Part shown: positions 21,407 to 31,441 of the stretch, piece after piece
Layout: every line of letters begins with the position of its first letter
Position numbering within the stretch: position 1 is the first letter of the stretch
From: CAMREV01 sp051650525
GTDB lineage: Bacteria; Bacillota_I; Bacilli_A; Mycoplasmatales; Mycoplasmoidaceae
Assembly: GCA_051650525.1 (NCBI GenBank)
Contig: JBOFJE010000012.1
Span: 62,001 to 126,000, forward strand
Direction: 5' to 3'
DNA: 64,000 bases
Notes under the pieces: generated by a model
What the model saw: only the letters and a program-made list of their open reading frames with translations
The model's database searches: none
Told to the model about the DNA's origin: nothing
Translations under genes and position numbers: made by a program

Positions 21407-21991
21407 ATGTTATCTATTTTTTATTATAAAGAAATTATGAATGATACTATGTCTATAATTATTAGAAATGATAAACCAACAAGATTTGATGGTAATAAAG
21501 ATTATTCAAAAATTTATAAGGATAATGTATTAATTGGAATTAATATATTCAATGTCTCGGATTATATAAAACTTGAAAATGGTTATTTAAGAGCTACAAA
21601 AGAAATTTTAAATCTTATTAAAAAAATAACTAATGAAGATATTTCTTCTTTTAATGAACCAAAATTTACAATAGCTTTAATTAAAAAATGCACTCCTGTT
21701 TCTAATACTCATCTAAATCATTGTAAAGTATTTGATGGTAAAAATGATATTGACATTATCTGTGGAGCAGATAATGTCAAAGAGAATAAAAAAGTTGTAT
21801 TAGCAAATATTGGAGCTTCACTTCCTTCTGGAAAAATTATTAGTGAAACTAAAATAATGGATATAAATTCTAAAGGAATGCTTTGTTCTAGAAATGAATT
21901 ATTTAATTCAAAAAAATCTGAAAAAGGGATTTTAATTCTTGATGATAATGCTATTGTTGGCACTGAATTTATTAAACATTATAAAAATTAG
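21407..21991 (+). CDS. ytpR: YtpR-like tRNA-binding domain protein
   Basis: A 194-residue protein whose second half is an OB-fold tRNA-binding domain like the N-terminus of the PheRS beta chain. It shows the run VSNTHLNHCKVFDG, then IICGADNV, VVLANIGASLPSG and SKGMLCSRNEL. The role of free-standing YtpR is unclear. RNA binding is family knowledge. The start has a strong GGAGGG site. It precedes ackA by 7 bases, so they are probably co-transcribed. Confidence 0.87.
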   Translation: MLSIFYYKEIMNDTMSIIIRNDKPTRFDGNKDYSKIYKDNVLIGINIFNVSDYIKLENGYLRATKEILNLIKKITNEDISSFNEPKFTIALIKKCTPVSNTHLNHCKVFDGKNDIDIICGADNVKENKKVVLANIGASLPSGKIISETKIMDINSKGMLCSRNELFNSKKSEKGILILDDNAIVGTEFIKHYKN

Positions 21992-21998
21992 GTAAGTT

Positions 21999-23183
21999 AT
22001 GGAAAAAAAAATATTGATTATAAATTCAGGTTCAAGTTCATTAAAATATTCTGTTTATGATATTAATAATATTGAAATTTGCAGTGGGATGTGTGAAAGA
22101 ATTTTTATAGATGGAATTTTTAAATATAAAAATAAAATGATGGAGGATGCTGAAGAAATTGATATCAATTTTTCTAACCATAATGCTGCAATTGATTATT
22201 TAATAAAATTTTTGAAAGAAAAAAAAGTGATTATTAAAGAGGAAGATATTCTTGGTATTGGTCATAGAGTTGTTAATGGAGGGTCTAACAAACAATCTGT
22301 TATCATCAATAATAATATTATTAAAGAATTAGAAGCTGTTATTCCCTTAGCTCCATTACACAATGCTCCTGCAATAAATGTTATTAAAATTATTAAGCAA
22401 AAATTTCCAAATACAATTAATGTTGCTGTTTTTGATACTGCTTTTCATACAACTATGCCTGAAAAAGCATATGTATATGCTGTCCCTAAAATTTGAAGAG
22501 AGAAATATGGGTTAAGAAGGTATGGTTACCATGGTACTTCTTATAGATTTATAGTAAGTAAATTTAATCAAATAAAAAAAAGACATTCTTCAAACTTAAT
22601 AATTTGTCACTTGGGTAATGGTGCTAGCATTTGTGCTGTTGAAAATAATTTGTCAATTCATACAACAATGGGACTTACTCCACTTGCTGGATTAATCATG
22701 GGCACAAGATGTGGTGATATTGATCCATCAATTCATAAATATATTTCTGAAAACACGAATATGGATTTAACAACCATTGATAATATTTTAAATAAAGAAT
22801 CTGGGTTATTTGGACTTACATCTTCAAGTGATTTTAGGGATGTCACTTTAAAAGCAGAAAATAATGACCATGATGCCTTATTGGCAATTGATCTATTTAC
22901 ACAAAAAATTGCAGATTATATTGTGATTTATATAAATCTTTTAAAAAATAAAGTAGATGCTATTATATTCACTGCAGGAATAGGAGAGAATGCTAGCCTT
23001 GCTATTGAGAAAATTTTTGAAAAAATTTTTATCGATAATTTTCAAATAAACAAAGAAATTAATAAAGAAAATTATTCTGAGTATATTATGATATCAAAAA
23101 AAAATTCTAGAGAAATTTATAAAATTAGAACAAATGAAGAATTTATTATTGCAAATGATGTGAAAAATTTAGTTAATAAATAA
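21999..23183 (+). CDS. ackA: Acetate kinase
   Basis: A 394-residue enzyme making ATP from acetyl phosphate. It shows the start IINSGSSSLKYSVY, then GHRVVNGG, FDTAFHTTMP, YGYHGTSYRF, HLGNGASICAV and FTAGIGENA. The catalytic Arg, Asp and His fall in these motifs. One TGA (22494-22496) is Trp in KIWREKYG. Phosphotransacetylase, the usual partner, is not in the window. Confidence 0.96.
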
Positions 23184-23210
23184 AAGTAGCCATAAATATG
23201 ACTACTTTTA
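23181..23210 (+). terminator. Weak hairpin after ackA
   Basis: TAAAAGTAG pairs with CTACTTTTA across a 12-base loop, starting at the ackA stop. The T-run is short, so termination is uncertain. Confidence 0.5.
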
Positions 23211-23219
23211 CAATTTAAA

Positions 23220-23298
23220 TGGGGCGATTAACGGGACTTGAACCCGCGAAATGCCTGAGTCACAGTCAGGTGCGTTAACCAGCTTCGCCATAACCGCC
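23220..23298 (-). tRNA. tRNA-His (anticodon GUG) with encoded G-1
   Basis: On the reverse strand the acceptor GCGGTTA pairs with TAATCGC. The anticodon stem CCTGA/TCAGG holds CTGTGAC, giving GUG. The T-arm contains GGGTTCAAGTCCC. The base before position 1 is G and the discriminator is C, the identity pair of tRNA-His, followed by CCA. Confidence 0.94.
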
Positions 23299-23339
23299 AT
23301 AAAACCTAATAATTATAACCTAATTAAATCAATCGGATT

Positions 23340-24935
23340 CTATTTTTTCCAAAATCGTTTAAAAAAATTACTAGATTTAGTTTTCTCTTTTTTCTTATCA
23401 GTATCAATATTAATATTTGAACTATAATTATTATTTTCTACAAGGACTGTCTTGTTAAGAGAATCATTATTTATTTTATTTGTTAAAAAAGTAAATTCAC
23501 CATTAATAGTCTGAGTTGGTTCAGAAATCATTATATTATTGGAAACATGATCAGATAAGTTAGAATGTGAATCAGTTAAACTATTAAATTCACTTTTAAT
23601 ATTGCTTCTTGAATCAATATCATTATTAAATTGTCCAATATCAAATTTACCAGAAATTAAAATATTTATTTCAGCATTTTCATGAGAACCAGTAAAATTC
23701 ATACCTTGAATAACATTTAAATCATTTGTTTTTACAATTTCTTTCAAAGCATTACGAGAATTTTCTAGCACTATACTTGGTACATTCTCATTTATTTTTA
23801 AATTATAAAGTGCATTAGATGAATCCTTTATATCGATATCAATATATCCATCTTGGATTGCATCTTCAATAGATTTTTTAATAGAATCTTTTGAATAATC
23901 AGTTACATTAACTTTAATAAAAATAAACCCGTTGCTTTCACTAAAAAAATTTTTAATATCTGAAAAATCAATATTTACATCAGAGCCTATTGTAATCATT
24001 TCTATAAATTCAGAAATAATTATTTTAAAATATTCATTAGCCGCATCATAGGCTCTTTTAATTGATGTTCTTTCTCGATCAACTCCAATAACTCTGTCAT
24101 TTGCAATAGCAGTATAACCATTACAACATTTTTGTAGTTCTTCTAGTCCTTTTAAAGCAATAGAATAAATTCTCTTCCCTTCTGCACCAATTGAAGGTAA
24201 ATTGAATAAACCGATTGTTAAAATCCCCATCTCACTTGCAATTTTAGCAATTAATGGTGCAATCCCAGTACCAGTACCTTTGCCAAGACCAGCAACTATT
24301 AATAATATATCAGCTCCAGAAATTGATTTTTTAATAATTTCAACATCTAATTCAGCAGCTTCTCTTGCAATCTTTGGATCTCCACCTGCTCCATTACCAT
24401 TTAATTTCTCATGACCAATAATGTATCTTTCTTTTACTTCTGGGATTCTAGTTAATGCATTATAATCGGTGTTAAGAGCGATTATTTCAACAAAATCAGG
24501 TCATTCCTTATGGCTTGATAAATATCTTATAATGTTATTTCCTGCTCCGCCAACACCAATAATTTTAACCAAAAATTTTTTCTTATATATTTTTCCATCA
24601 CTCAAAATTCTTACACCTTGGTCATCATTTTGGTAAGGAACATAATTACTAATATTTCTAGTTACTTGAATTTTAACACTATCATTTTTAACAGATATAT
24701 TTTCTTTAGTAATTAATTCTTTAACTGGTTCTTCTTTTAGATTGCTAATTTGAGTACTTGCATGTGTTTGATTGATAGATTTTTTTTCCAAAACTTCAAT
24801 AATATTTTCAGCAGCAAATTGAGAATTTGTAATTTTCTCTAAATTATTACTTTTAACATTTGCATTATTATCATTAGAAGAACTTTTATTATCAATACTT
24901 ATATCATTTAATATTCGATTAAGATTATTATTCAT
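23340..24935 (-). CDS. ftsZ: Cell division GTPase FtsZ with N-terminal extension
   Basis: A 531-residue tubulin-like GTPase. The nucleotide loop GVGGAGNNI starts at residue 127, about 105 residues later than in standard FtsZ. The extra N-terminus is Asn/Ser/Lys-rich. The tubulin signature reads GLGKGTGTG (216-224), with Lys where Gly is usual. The synergy loop with NIDFSDIKNF is intact, so catalysis between subunits is likely. A low-complexity linker leads to a basic aromatic tail (SSNFFKRFWKK) that may bind membrane or FtsA. The start is ATG 24935 with AAGGA 7 bases upstream. It stands apart from rsmH-ftsA. Confidence 0.92.
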
Positions 24936-25023
24936 ATATTTCCTTGCATAATTAAAAATAAAAATAGAAATTATTAATATTATATTATTTTATTATATAT
25001 AATGAATAAAATATATAATTAAT

Positions 25024-26445
25024 CTATTTATTTTTAATAAAATTATTGAATATATCAGAAGCTACATTAGGATTAGTTTGTCCATTAGTTTCTTTCATTA
25101 ATATACCAATATAAAATTTTTTAACCCTGTCTGGTCTATCACTAATATTATTCATCATATTAGGGTTCTTATCTATAATTTTTTTTAACAAATCTTTGAT
25201 AATAATTGGATCATTAATTTGAATTAAATTATTTTCACTGATTAACTTTCTTATGCTTTTTTTCTTATTTTCATATAAAAGCTTTAATAATTGTTTCGCT
25301 TGCTTTTGATTAATTTCCTCATTTTTTAAAATAATAATTAATTCAATTATTTGCTCTGTAAGATGATTATTCATCTCCTTTAAAAATAATTCTTCGCAAC
25401 TAAAAAGAGGAAATCATTCAAGCAGTAGCCATCGGTAAACTTCTTTTGGCATATTAATAATAGAATTAATATTTTCATATATTTTATATAAATGATAATT
25501 ATTAAATAAGTGTTCAGCAATTCTTTTATCTTCAAAGGAATCATATAATTTATTTAAAATATCATCAACATCCATTTTTTCTTTTTTGCAATTTAAAATA
25601 AAATCATTTCCTAAAAAAATTGGTGTGATATTACATTCTGGTATATAACAATAATCAATGTTGGTATTTTTTTCTCTTAAAAAAATTGTTGAATTATTTT
25701 GATCATCAAATCTTCTAGTTTCTATTGGAAATGATTCTCCCTGAATTATTTTTTCTCATAATCGATTTGCTTCAAATTTAATTGCTTTTTCAGCATTTGA
25801 AATTGAATTAATATTTTTAATTTCAACTCTTTTACCAAGTCAATTGGCACCAATTGGTCTAATTGATAAGTTTATATCAGCACGCATCGAACCATCTTCT
25901 AATTTTCCATCAGAAATATTACAATACTGTAATATATTTTTTATTTTTCTTAAATATGCACTAGCAGATTCTGCAGAGTCTATATCAGGCTTTGAAATAA
26001 TCTCTAGAAGTGGCAATCCAGACCTGTTATAATCTAAATGAATTTCTGAATCCTTCAATGTTTGCTTTGCAGTGTCTTCTTCTATTTGAATTCTTTCAAT
26101 ATTTATGATCTTATTATTATCTATTTTAATATAACCATTTTTGCCAATTGGTTTAAAAAATTGGGTTATTTGATAACCTTTTGGTAAATCTTGATAATAG
26201 TAATTTTTTCGATCAAATTGTAAATAATTTTCAATTTCCATATGTAATGCATGTGCAAGGATAATTGCTTTTTTTACTACTTCCTTATTTGGAGATGGCA
26301 ATATTCCAGGATGACCTAAATCAATTTCGTTAATACAAGTGTTAGGTTCAGAATTATGAGAATTTTTAGAAGGAGAAAACATTTTTGTAAGAGTGTTAAC
26401 AACTGCATGAATTTCAATTCCTACTCTTATCTCGTAATTATTCAT
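25024..26445 (-). CDS. gatB: Aspartyl/glutamyl-tRNA amidotransferase subunit B
   Basis: A 473-residue subunit of GatCAB, which amidates mischarged Glu-tRNA(Gln) or Asp-tRNA(Asn). Start YEIRVGIEIHAVVNT, metal/ammonia channel residues in HPGILPSPN, DLPKGYQITQ, LEDGSMRADINLSIRPIG and the C-terminal YqeY-like helical domain are all visible. TGA codons inside (for example 25840-25842) are Trp, and no stop interrupts the frame. It begins 1 base after gatA ends. Confidence 0.95.
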
Positions 26446-26446
26446 T

Positions 26447-27769
26447 TTAAACCACCTTATTTAAATTATTAATTATATATTCAGCACAAGATAAAACCTT
26501 TAAATCATCATTTATATTCCCTGTTATATTAATACCAATAGGATTGTTATCAATACTAATAAATGGGATTGTTATGGAAGGATAACCTCCAAAATTCCCG
26601 ATTTGTAAAAAATAATCTGCATATCCGTCATTATATTTCCCTTCCAAAACAGATTTTATTGTAGGAGCAATATCAGCAGAAGCCAAACTAATAATTAAGT
26701 CATGCTTGTCGAATATTTTTTTGCATTCTCTCAAGAATAAAGTCCTCATTTTTGCAGCTTTTAAAAAAATCCCCTCATAATTATCGTCATTTAAAATATG
26801 AGCACCAATTACTAATCTTCTTTTAACTTCTTTACCTAAATTTTCAGATCGATTTTTAATTAAATTTTTAAATAGATTATTTCCGCTAAATTTTGGACCA
26901 AAAGTAATGGAAGATAAATTTTGATAACAACTAATCCCTTCAACATATGATATAGCACTGTAAGTTAATGGAACAGATTTTAATAGATTTAAATCATAAT
27001 TCACAATTTTTATATTTAGTTTATTCAATTTTTGAATTTTTTCTAAAAATATCTCTTTTATATTTGGTTTCAAAGTATCAATTATTTCCTTTATAACAGC
27101 AATATTTAATTTTTTAAATATAAATTTCTTATTAAAATTTATTTCATTTAATTGACTAGTAAAATCTTTGGGATCATGCTTAGCAATAACACTCATAACT
27201 TTATATATTATTCCCATTTGCTTTGAAAAAATGCCAATATGGTCTAATGATGGAGAATAGGGAAATACTCCATATCTAGATATGACTCCATATGATGGTT
27301 TAAATCCAATTATGCCCATATAACTAGCTGGCCTTCTAATAGAATCACCAGTATCAGAACCCAAAGCAAAATCGCAGGCCCCAATTGCAACAGCAACTGC
27401 TGAACCAGATGATGAACCCCCAGTTATTCTAGATTCATCTATTGGATTTAACACACTACCAAAAGCAGAACATAGTCCTGTTCCTCCCATACCAAATTCA
27501 TCCATATTAGTTTTACAAATTGGACTAGCACCTGAATTAATCAATAACTCAACTACTGTTGCAGAATAAGGGGAAATGTAATCTCTAAAAAACAAAGAAC
27601 CAGCAGTAGTAATGGTATCTTTATAATTAAAATTATCTTTAATAGCAAATGTTAAATTTTTTAAAATTCCACTAACTTTTAATTTATCTTTAAAAGTGAC
27701 AAGAGAAAAATTGTATATTGGATTTTTCTTTTCAATAATATCCAATTTTTGTTTATATTTATTTAACAT
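26447..27769 (-). CDS. gatA: Aspartyl/glutamyl-tRNA amidotransferase subunit A
   Basis: A 440-residue amidase-signature enzyme that releases ammonia from glutamine for GatB. The catalytic Lys is in FAIKDNF, and the cis-Ser lies in TGGSSSGSAVA. The nucleophile Ser lies in GSDTGDSIRRPAS, where Asp replaces the usual second Gly. It is somewhat shorter than the typical 480 residues. Its start overlaps gatC by 11 bases. Confidence 0.95.
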   Translation of the reverse strand: MLNKYKQKLDIIEKKNPIYNFSLVTFKDKLKVSGILKNLTFAIKDNFNYKDTITTAGSLFFRDYISPYSATVVELLINSGASPICKTNMDEFGMGGTGLCSAFGSVLNPIDESRITGGSSSGSAVAVAIGACDFALGSDTGDSIRRPASYMGIIGFKPSYGVISRYGVFPYSPSLDHIGIFSKQMGIIYKVMSVIAKHDPKDFTSQLNEINFNKKFIFKKLNIAVIKEIIDTLKPNIKEIFLEKIQKLNKLNIKIVNYDLNLLKSVPLTYSAISYVEGISCYQNLSSITFGPKFSGNNLFKNLIKNRSENLGKEVKRRLVIGAHILNDDNYEGIFLKAAKMRTLFLRECKKIFDKHDLIISLASADIAPTIKSVLEGKYNDGYADYFLQIGNFGGYPSITIPFISIDNNPIGINITGNINDDLKVLSCAEYIINNLNKVV

Positions 27770-28052
27770 CTTTTATCACAATCATATTATTTATCAAATT
27801 TTTTGATGTTTTTAAAATATTTTCTTTATTTAAATTTTCAATAATAATATCTTCTCTCAATTTATCTGATTTTTCTAAAATAAAATGTGTTTCTTCAACA
27901 TTTTCACAAATAAAATCATCATATAAATGAAATCACTTTTCAAATTTTATTATTTCTTTTAAGAATTCTTCTTTTTCTACATCTGAAAATTTCATCATTA
28001 ATATTTTTTCATAATTATCAAAATTAATATTTTTAGGTAATTTTTTTTTCAC
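27759..28052 (-). CDS. gatC: Aspartyl/glutamyl-tRNA amidotransferase subunit C (divergent)
   Basis: A 97-residue protein starting at GTG 28052 with AGGAG 5 bases upstream. The order gatC-gatA-gatB and the ending with EKSDKLREDI fit GatC, the clamp that holds A and B together. Sequence resemblance is weak otherwise, so the call rests partly on position. Contains one TGA Trp (KFEKWFHLY). Confidence 0.75.
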
Positions 28053-28063
28053 AATAACTCCTA

Positions 28064-29188
28064 TTAAAAATTCATTATAAATCTAAATCCAAGGTTAATA
28101 ATTAGACTAATATCATTTTTTTTAATAGAAAAATGGTTTTTAATCTTAGGTGTAAATCTTTTAGAAAAAAATTCTTGTTTCTTTCTATTTATTTTATCGA
28201 TGTCATCAATTTGATAATCATCTAAATAATTATATTTAAATATTTTAATAATAGAATTATAAGTTGGCCAAATTACTAAAGTATTAAAAATAAACATTGG
28301 CAACAAAAGAATAACTCTAATACTTATCCAACTAAAGTAGGAGATTGAATTCACTAACTTATAATCAAAAATTGGCAGTGATAAACCAGAAACTAATAAT
28401 TCAGATAAAAATGTTAATAGTATAATTATAGGCAAAGTCTCAAATTGCCTAACTAAATAATTTTTCTTACATTTCATAGATAATATAAATGAACCTATAA
28501 ATAATATAAGAGCAAATAATCCCGAACATAATATAATTATTATTATATCTTTCATATTCAATTCAATGTTAAAAACAGGGATTATTCCATGATATCCTAA
28601 ATTTTGGCCAATATGATTCCAATTTAAAGTTCCATCGCTATCCGGGCTACTTAAATTTGTTCCCATATAAAAAAACATGGAAAATAATGTAGCCAAAAAT
28701 ATTAAAGGAATACCCAAGAAAAATGTATCTTTCCGATGTTTTCTTGTAAAATTAGCAATTATTTTCAATAATCCGCCAATTAATCCAAAAAATATTGCAG
28801 CAAAAAAATAACCATAATGGAAAACACCTGCTGTAAATATAATAGTCAAAATATCTGTTGATGCGCCAAGCAGCATTCCCAATGTTGGCCCTAATAATAA
28901 ACCACCAATTTTAATTAATATAGATTCAAAGGTAATTCTAGTGCCAGGAAAAACTCGAAAAATAATGGCAGTAAAATCACCTGTATAAAGTGTCATTATT
29001 ATAACAATAGTCACAGATAATGAAATAATCATTGCTATATAACAAATCCCTTTTATGCTTATTCTAGGTATTGCATATATATTTTTTTTGAAAATAAAAA
29101 AATAAAAAATTTTCTTTACAAAAGCAAAAAGAACAGCGCTAATAGAAAATGCAAAAAAAATAGATAAAATAAATGTAAAATTTGTCAT
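28064..29188 (-). CDS. ECF transporter substrate-binding (S) component
   Basis: A 374-residue membrane protein with a central module typical of S components: TRITFESI, then GGLLLGPTLGMLLGASTDIL and GYFFAAIFFGLIGGLL. Such proteins bind a vitamin or similar ligand and dock to the shared EcfAAT energy module, which is not in the window. The ligand cannot be read from sequence; a folate or riboflavin type is possible. It lies 11 bases upstream of gatC and seems to lead the gat operon. Confidence 0.7.
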   Translation of the reverse strand: MTNFTFILSIFFAFSISAVLFAFVKKIFYFFIFKKNIYAIPRISIKGICYIAMIISLSVTIVIIMTLYTGDFTAIIFRVFPGTRITFESILIKIGGLLLGPTLGMLLGASTDILTIIFTAGVFHYGYFFAAIFFGLIGGLLKIIANFTRKHRKDTFFLGIPLIFLATLFSMFFYMGTNLSSPDSDGTLNWNHIGQNLGYHGIIPVFNIELNMKDIIIIILCSGLFALILFIGSFILSMKCKKNYLVRQFETLPIIILLTFLSELLVSGLSLPIFDYKLVNSISYFSWISIRVILLLPMFIFNTLVIWPTYNSIIKIFKYNYLDDYQIDDIDKINRKKQEFFSKRFTPKIKNHFSIKKNDISLIINLGFRFIMNF

Positions 29189-29275
29189 TATAAGCTCTCT
29201 TTTGCAAAAGATATTTTTTTAATTATACAATGGATTTGTTATAATTTATAAGATTATAATTTAATTATTTGTAAT

Positions 29276-29351
29276 AGGGGTGTAGTTCAATTGGTAGAGC
29301 AGTAGACTTCAAATCTATTTGTTGCGGGTTCAAGTCCTGTCACCCCTGCCA
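29276..29351 (+). tRNA. tRNA-Trp (anticodon UCA) reading UGA and UGG
   Basis: Acceptor AGGGGTG pairs with CACCCCT, followed by G and CCA. The anticodon loop CTTCAAA places UCA at 29309-29311. Arm lengths are normal, so this is not selenocysteine tRNA. It explains the TGA Trp codons throughout the window. A TATAAT box at 29255-29260 is a likely promoter element. Confidence 0.95.
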
Positions 29352-29363
29352 TTTTTTATTAAT

Positions 29364-29405
29364 AAAATCTATTTTTTTCTTGAAAAGAATTGATAGATTT
29401 TTTTT
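29364..29405 (+). terminator. Terminator after tRNA-Trp, inside the ktrA 3' end
   Basis: AAAATCTAT (29364-29372) pairs with ATAGATTTT (29393-29401) and is followed by T residues on the + strand. It overlaps the last codons of the opposing ktrA gene. Confidence 0.6.
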
Positions 29406-30082
29406 CTGTCAGATTTAACCGTGCAAAAAGTTATTCTCTCTCCTATTTTAATGTTTCCAACATTAATTGGGATTCTTTGAACACCATTAATTCCGGTTAT
29501 TAAAATTATTGTTCATTCTCTTTTCCCATAAAATTTATTTCATTCAATGCACATTTCTTGAATTGTTTTATTAATTAAAGGAATAGCCATAAATTCCATT
29601 GAAAATAAAGAAAATTGCTCACCTAAATCTAAAACATCTATTTTTGAATGAAACAATGATTTAAGTGCTATTTTAGAACCAACTTCCTCTTCAGGTATAA
29701 CTATATTTTCTAAAGGAATTCCTAAAGTATTTAAAATTAATGAATGGATTCTATTTCTTGATTTAACATAAACATTCTTTTTTTCTATATCTTCAAGCTT
29801 TAAAATGGATGAAACAATAGAAACTGAATCCTCTAAATCACTTGTACCAATAATTATATTATCAATAAAAGAAATAGCTATAATATTGTCAAGATCTGAA
29901 ATAGTGGTAATTGAAGCTTCAAAAATATTATCAATTCCGGCTTCTGAAGGACCAGTTAAATTATCTTTAGATCTATCAACACAATAAATATTTTTAGGAG
30001 AAATCTCTTCTTTTAAAAGTCTCTTATAAAACCCTGTTCCAAAACGCCCAATGCCAATAATTAAATATGTTCCTGATTTCAT
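29369..30082 (-). CDS. ktrA: Potassium uptake regulatory protein KtrA/TrkA
   Basis: A 237-residue cytoplasmic RCK protein that gates a K+ channel subunit (KtrB/TrkH, absent here). A Rossmann nucleotide site GIGRFGTG starts at residue 10. The linker YVKSRNRIHSLILNTLG and EEEVGSKIA are typical of the domain junction. Residues 150-237 fit the TrkA-C domain, which in Firmicutes can bind c-di-AMP. The start lies 2 bases after degV. In-frame TGA at 29540-29542 is Trp. Confidence 0.85.
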
Positions 30083-30084
30083 AA

Positions 30085-30969
30085 TTACCTCTCAAACTCT
30101 ACATATAGCCCTAAAATTTTAGGACCAAAATGAGCAACCAAAACATTTGCACAATCTAATGTTTTAATATCATATTCTTTTTGATTTTTTTTTGTAAAAA
30201 ATTTTTTAACTGAATCAGTAAAATCTTTTAAGTCTTCATTGATCAATTCTGTTTTTAAAATGATAATTCTTTTAATATTCCATTTATTTTCTATAAATCT
30301 ATTCTTTGCATAACTTAGAGACTGTTCCACATTTTTAGAAATTTTGGAAGAACTGGAAATTTTTTTGAATTCACCTTCAAAAGTAATGGAAACTTTTTTC
30401 TTTAAAATTTTGGCTAAAGTACCCTTTAAAATATTTAATCTTCCTGATTTAATTAAACTATTAATATCAGACATCAAAAGAAATGTAAATCATTGTCTTG
30501 ATTCAAAATATTTAATCATCTCAATAGCTTGATTTGGATGACCATCAGTTAAATTAAAAGCATCAATAACAGCAAAATATGAAGCTGGTCCAATATCATG
30601 GTAGTCTTTTAAATAAACTTTTCCTTGATCTTTTTTATCTAGCATGTCAATAACAGTTCTTCATGTATCGTAAGTGCCAGAAACAACTTTTGGAGTTGGA
30701 ATAATAATAATATTTTCATATTCCTTTAATAAACCTTCTAGTTTTGCCAAAGAATTTGCAAAGTTAGGCAAAGATGTACTAATTTTAATGCCAATATTTT
30801 CTTTATCAATAATTTCTTTTTGATTTATTTCAAGATAATCTTCATACTCAATTAAATTCTTATTATTATTTTCAATAATTATTAATTTTACAAAATATAT
30901 ATGATGTCCATCTTTCTGATCTTCATAAAATGTAGACCATGTATCCATTATGACTGCAACTTTTTTCAT
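30085..30969 (-). CDS. DegV family fatty-acid-binding protein
   Basis: A 294-residue protein. The core motif SDINSLIKSGRLNILKGTLA and the following KILKKKVSITFEGEF are typical of DegV/FakB proteins, which hold a fatty acid for phosphorylation by FakA. The N-terminus VAVIMDTWSTFYEDQ replaces the usual DSTSDL but keeps the Asp. Two internal TGA codons are Trp. Likely co-transcribed with ktrA. Confidence 0.85.
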
Positions 30970-31125
30970 TTTTATCCCTATTTAATAATAATAATACTAT
31001 TCTGTGTTTTTTGTATAAAATTAGTATATAAATATTTATTATAATATGCTAGTATTATATTTAAAGTGTACCTTTAACTTTGTTTCTAAAAATATTTGCT
31101 GCTGTGTTAAGGGTGAAAGGAAGAT

Positions 31126-31398
31126 ATGATGATATCAAGTGAACAAATTAAATTTTTCGCCAAGGAATTTGGTGGCAATGAAAAGAACACTGGAGATTCT
31201 AGAGTCCAAATTGCAATTTTAACTGAAGAGATTAGAAAATTAACAATTCATATGATTGCAAACAAAAAGGATAATATTTCCAAAAGAGGTTTGCAAACAA
31301 AAGTTTCCCAAAGAAAAAAATTGCTATCTTATTTGAAGCGAAAAAATATTAATGATTATCGAATGATTTTAGAGAAATTAAAAATTAGAGGTAATTAA
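31126..31398 (+). CDS. rpsO: Ribosomal protein uS15
   Basis: A 90-residue 30S protein binding 16S rRNA. It shows NTGDSRVQIAILTEEIRKL, then KKDNISKRGLQ and a LLSYLKRKN segment. AAGGA lies 4-5 bases before ATG 31126; a second in-frame ATG follows directly. Upstream, TATAAT near 31040 could be the -10 box, leaving a leader of about 70 bases. Confidence 0.96.
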   Translation: MMISSEQIKFFAKEFGGNEKNTGDSRVQIAILTEEIRKLTIHMIANKKDNISKRGLQTKVSQRKKLLSYLKRKNINDYRMILEKLKIRGN

Positions 31399-31436
31399 AT
31401 ACAAACAGTGGGTTGTATTTAATTACCTCTAATTTT
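31381..31436. terminator. Long hairpin terminator at the end of rpsO
   Basis: A near-perfect stem of over 20 bp pairs the last rpsO codons (from AAAATTAGAGG) with the mirrored CCTCTAATTTT. The T and A runs make it usable in both directions, so it also ends the opposing transketolase gene. Confidence 0.8.
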
Positions 31437-31441
31437 TAAAT

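Noticed and set aside
29276..29351. UCA anticodon tRNA as selenocysteine tRNA
   Set aside because: Arm lengths are those of a normal 76-base tRNA, there is no long variable arm, and the window needs UGA as Trp.
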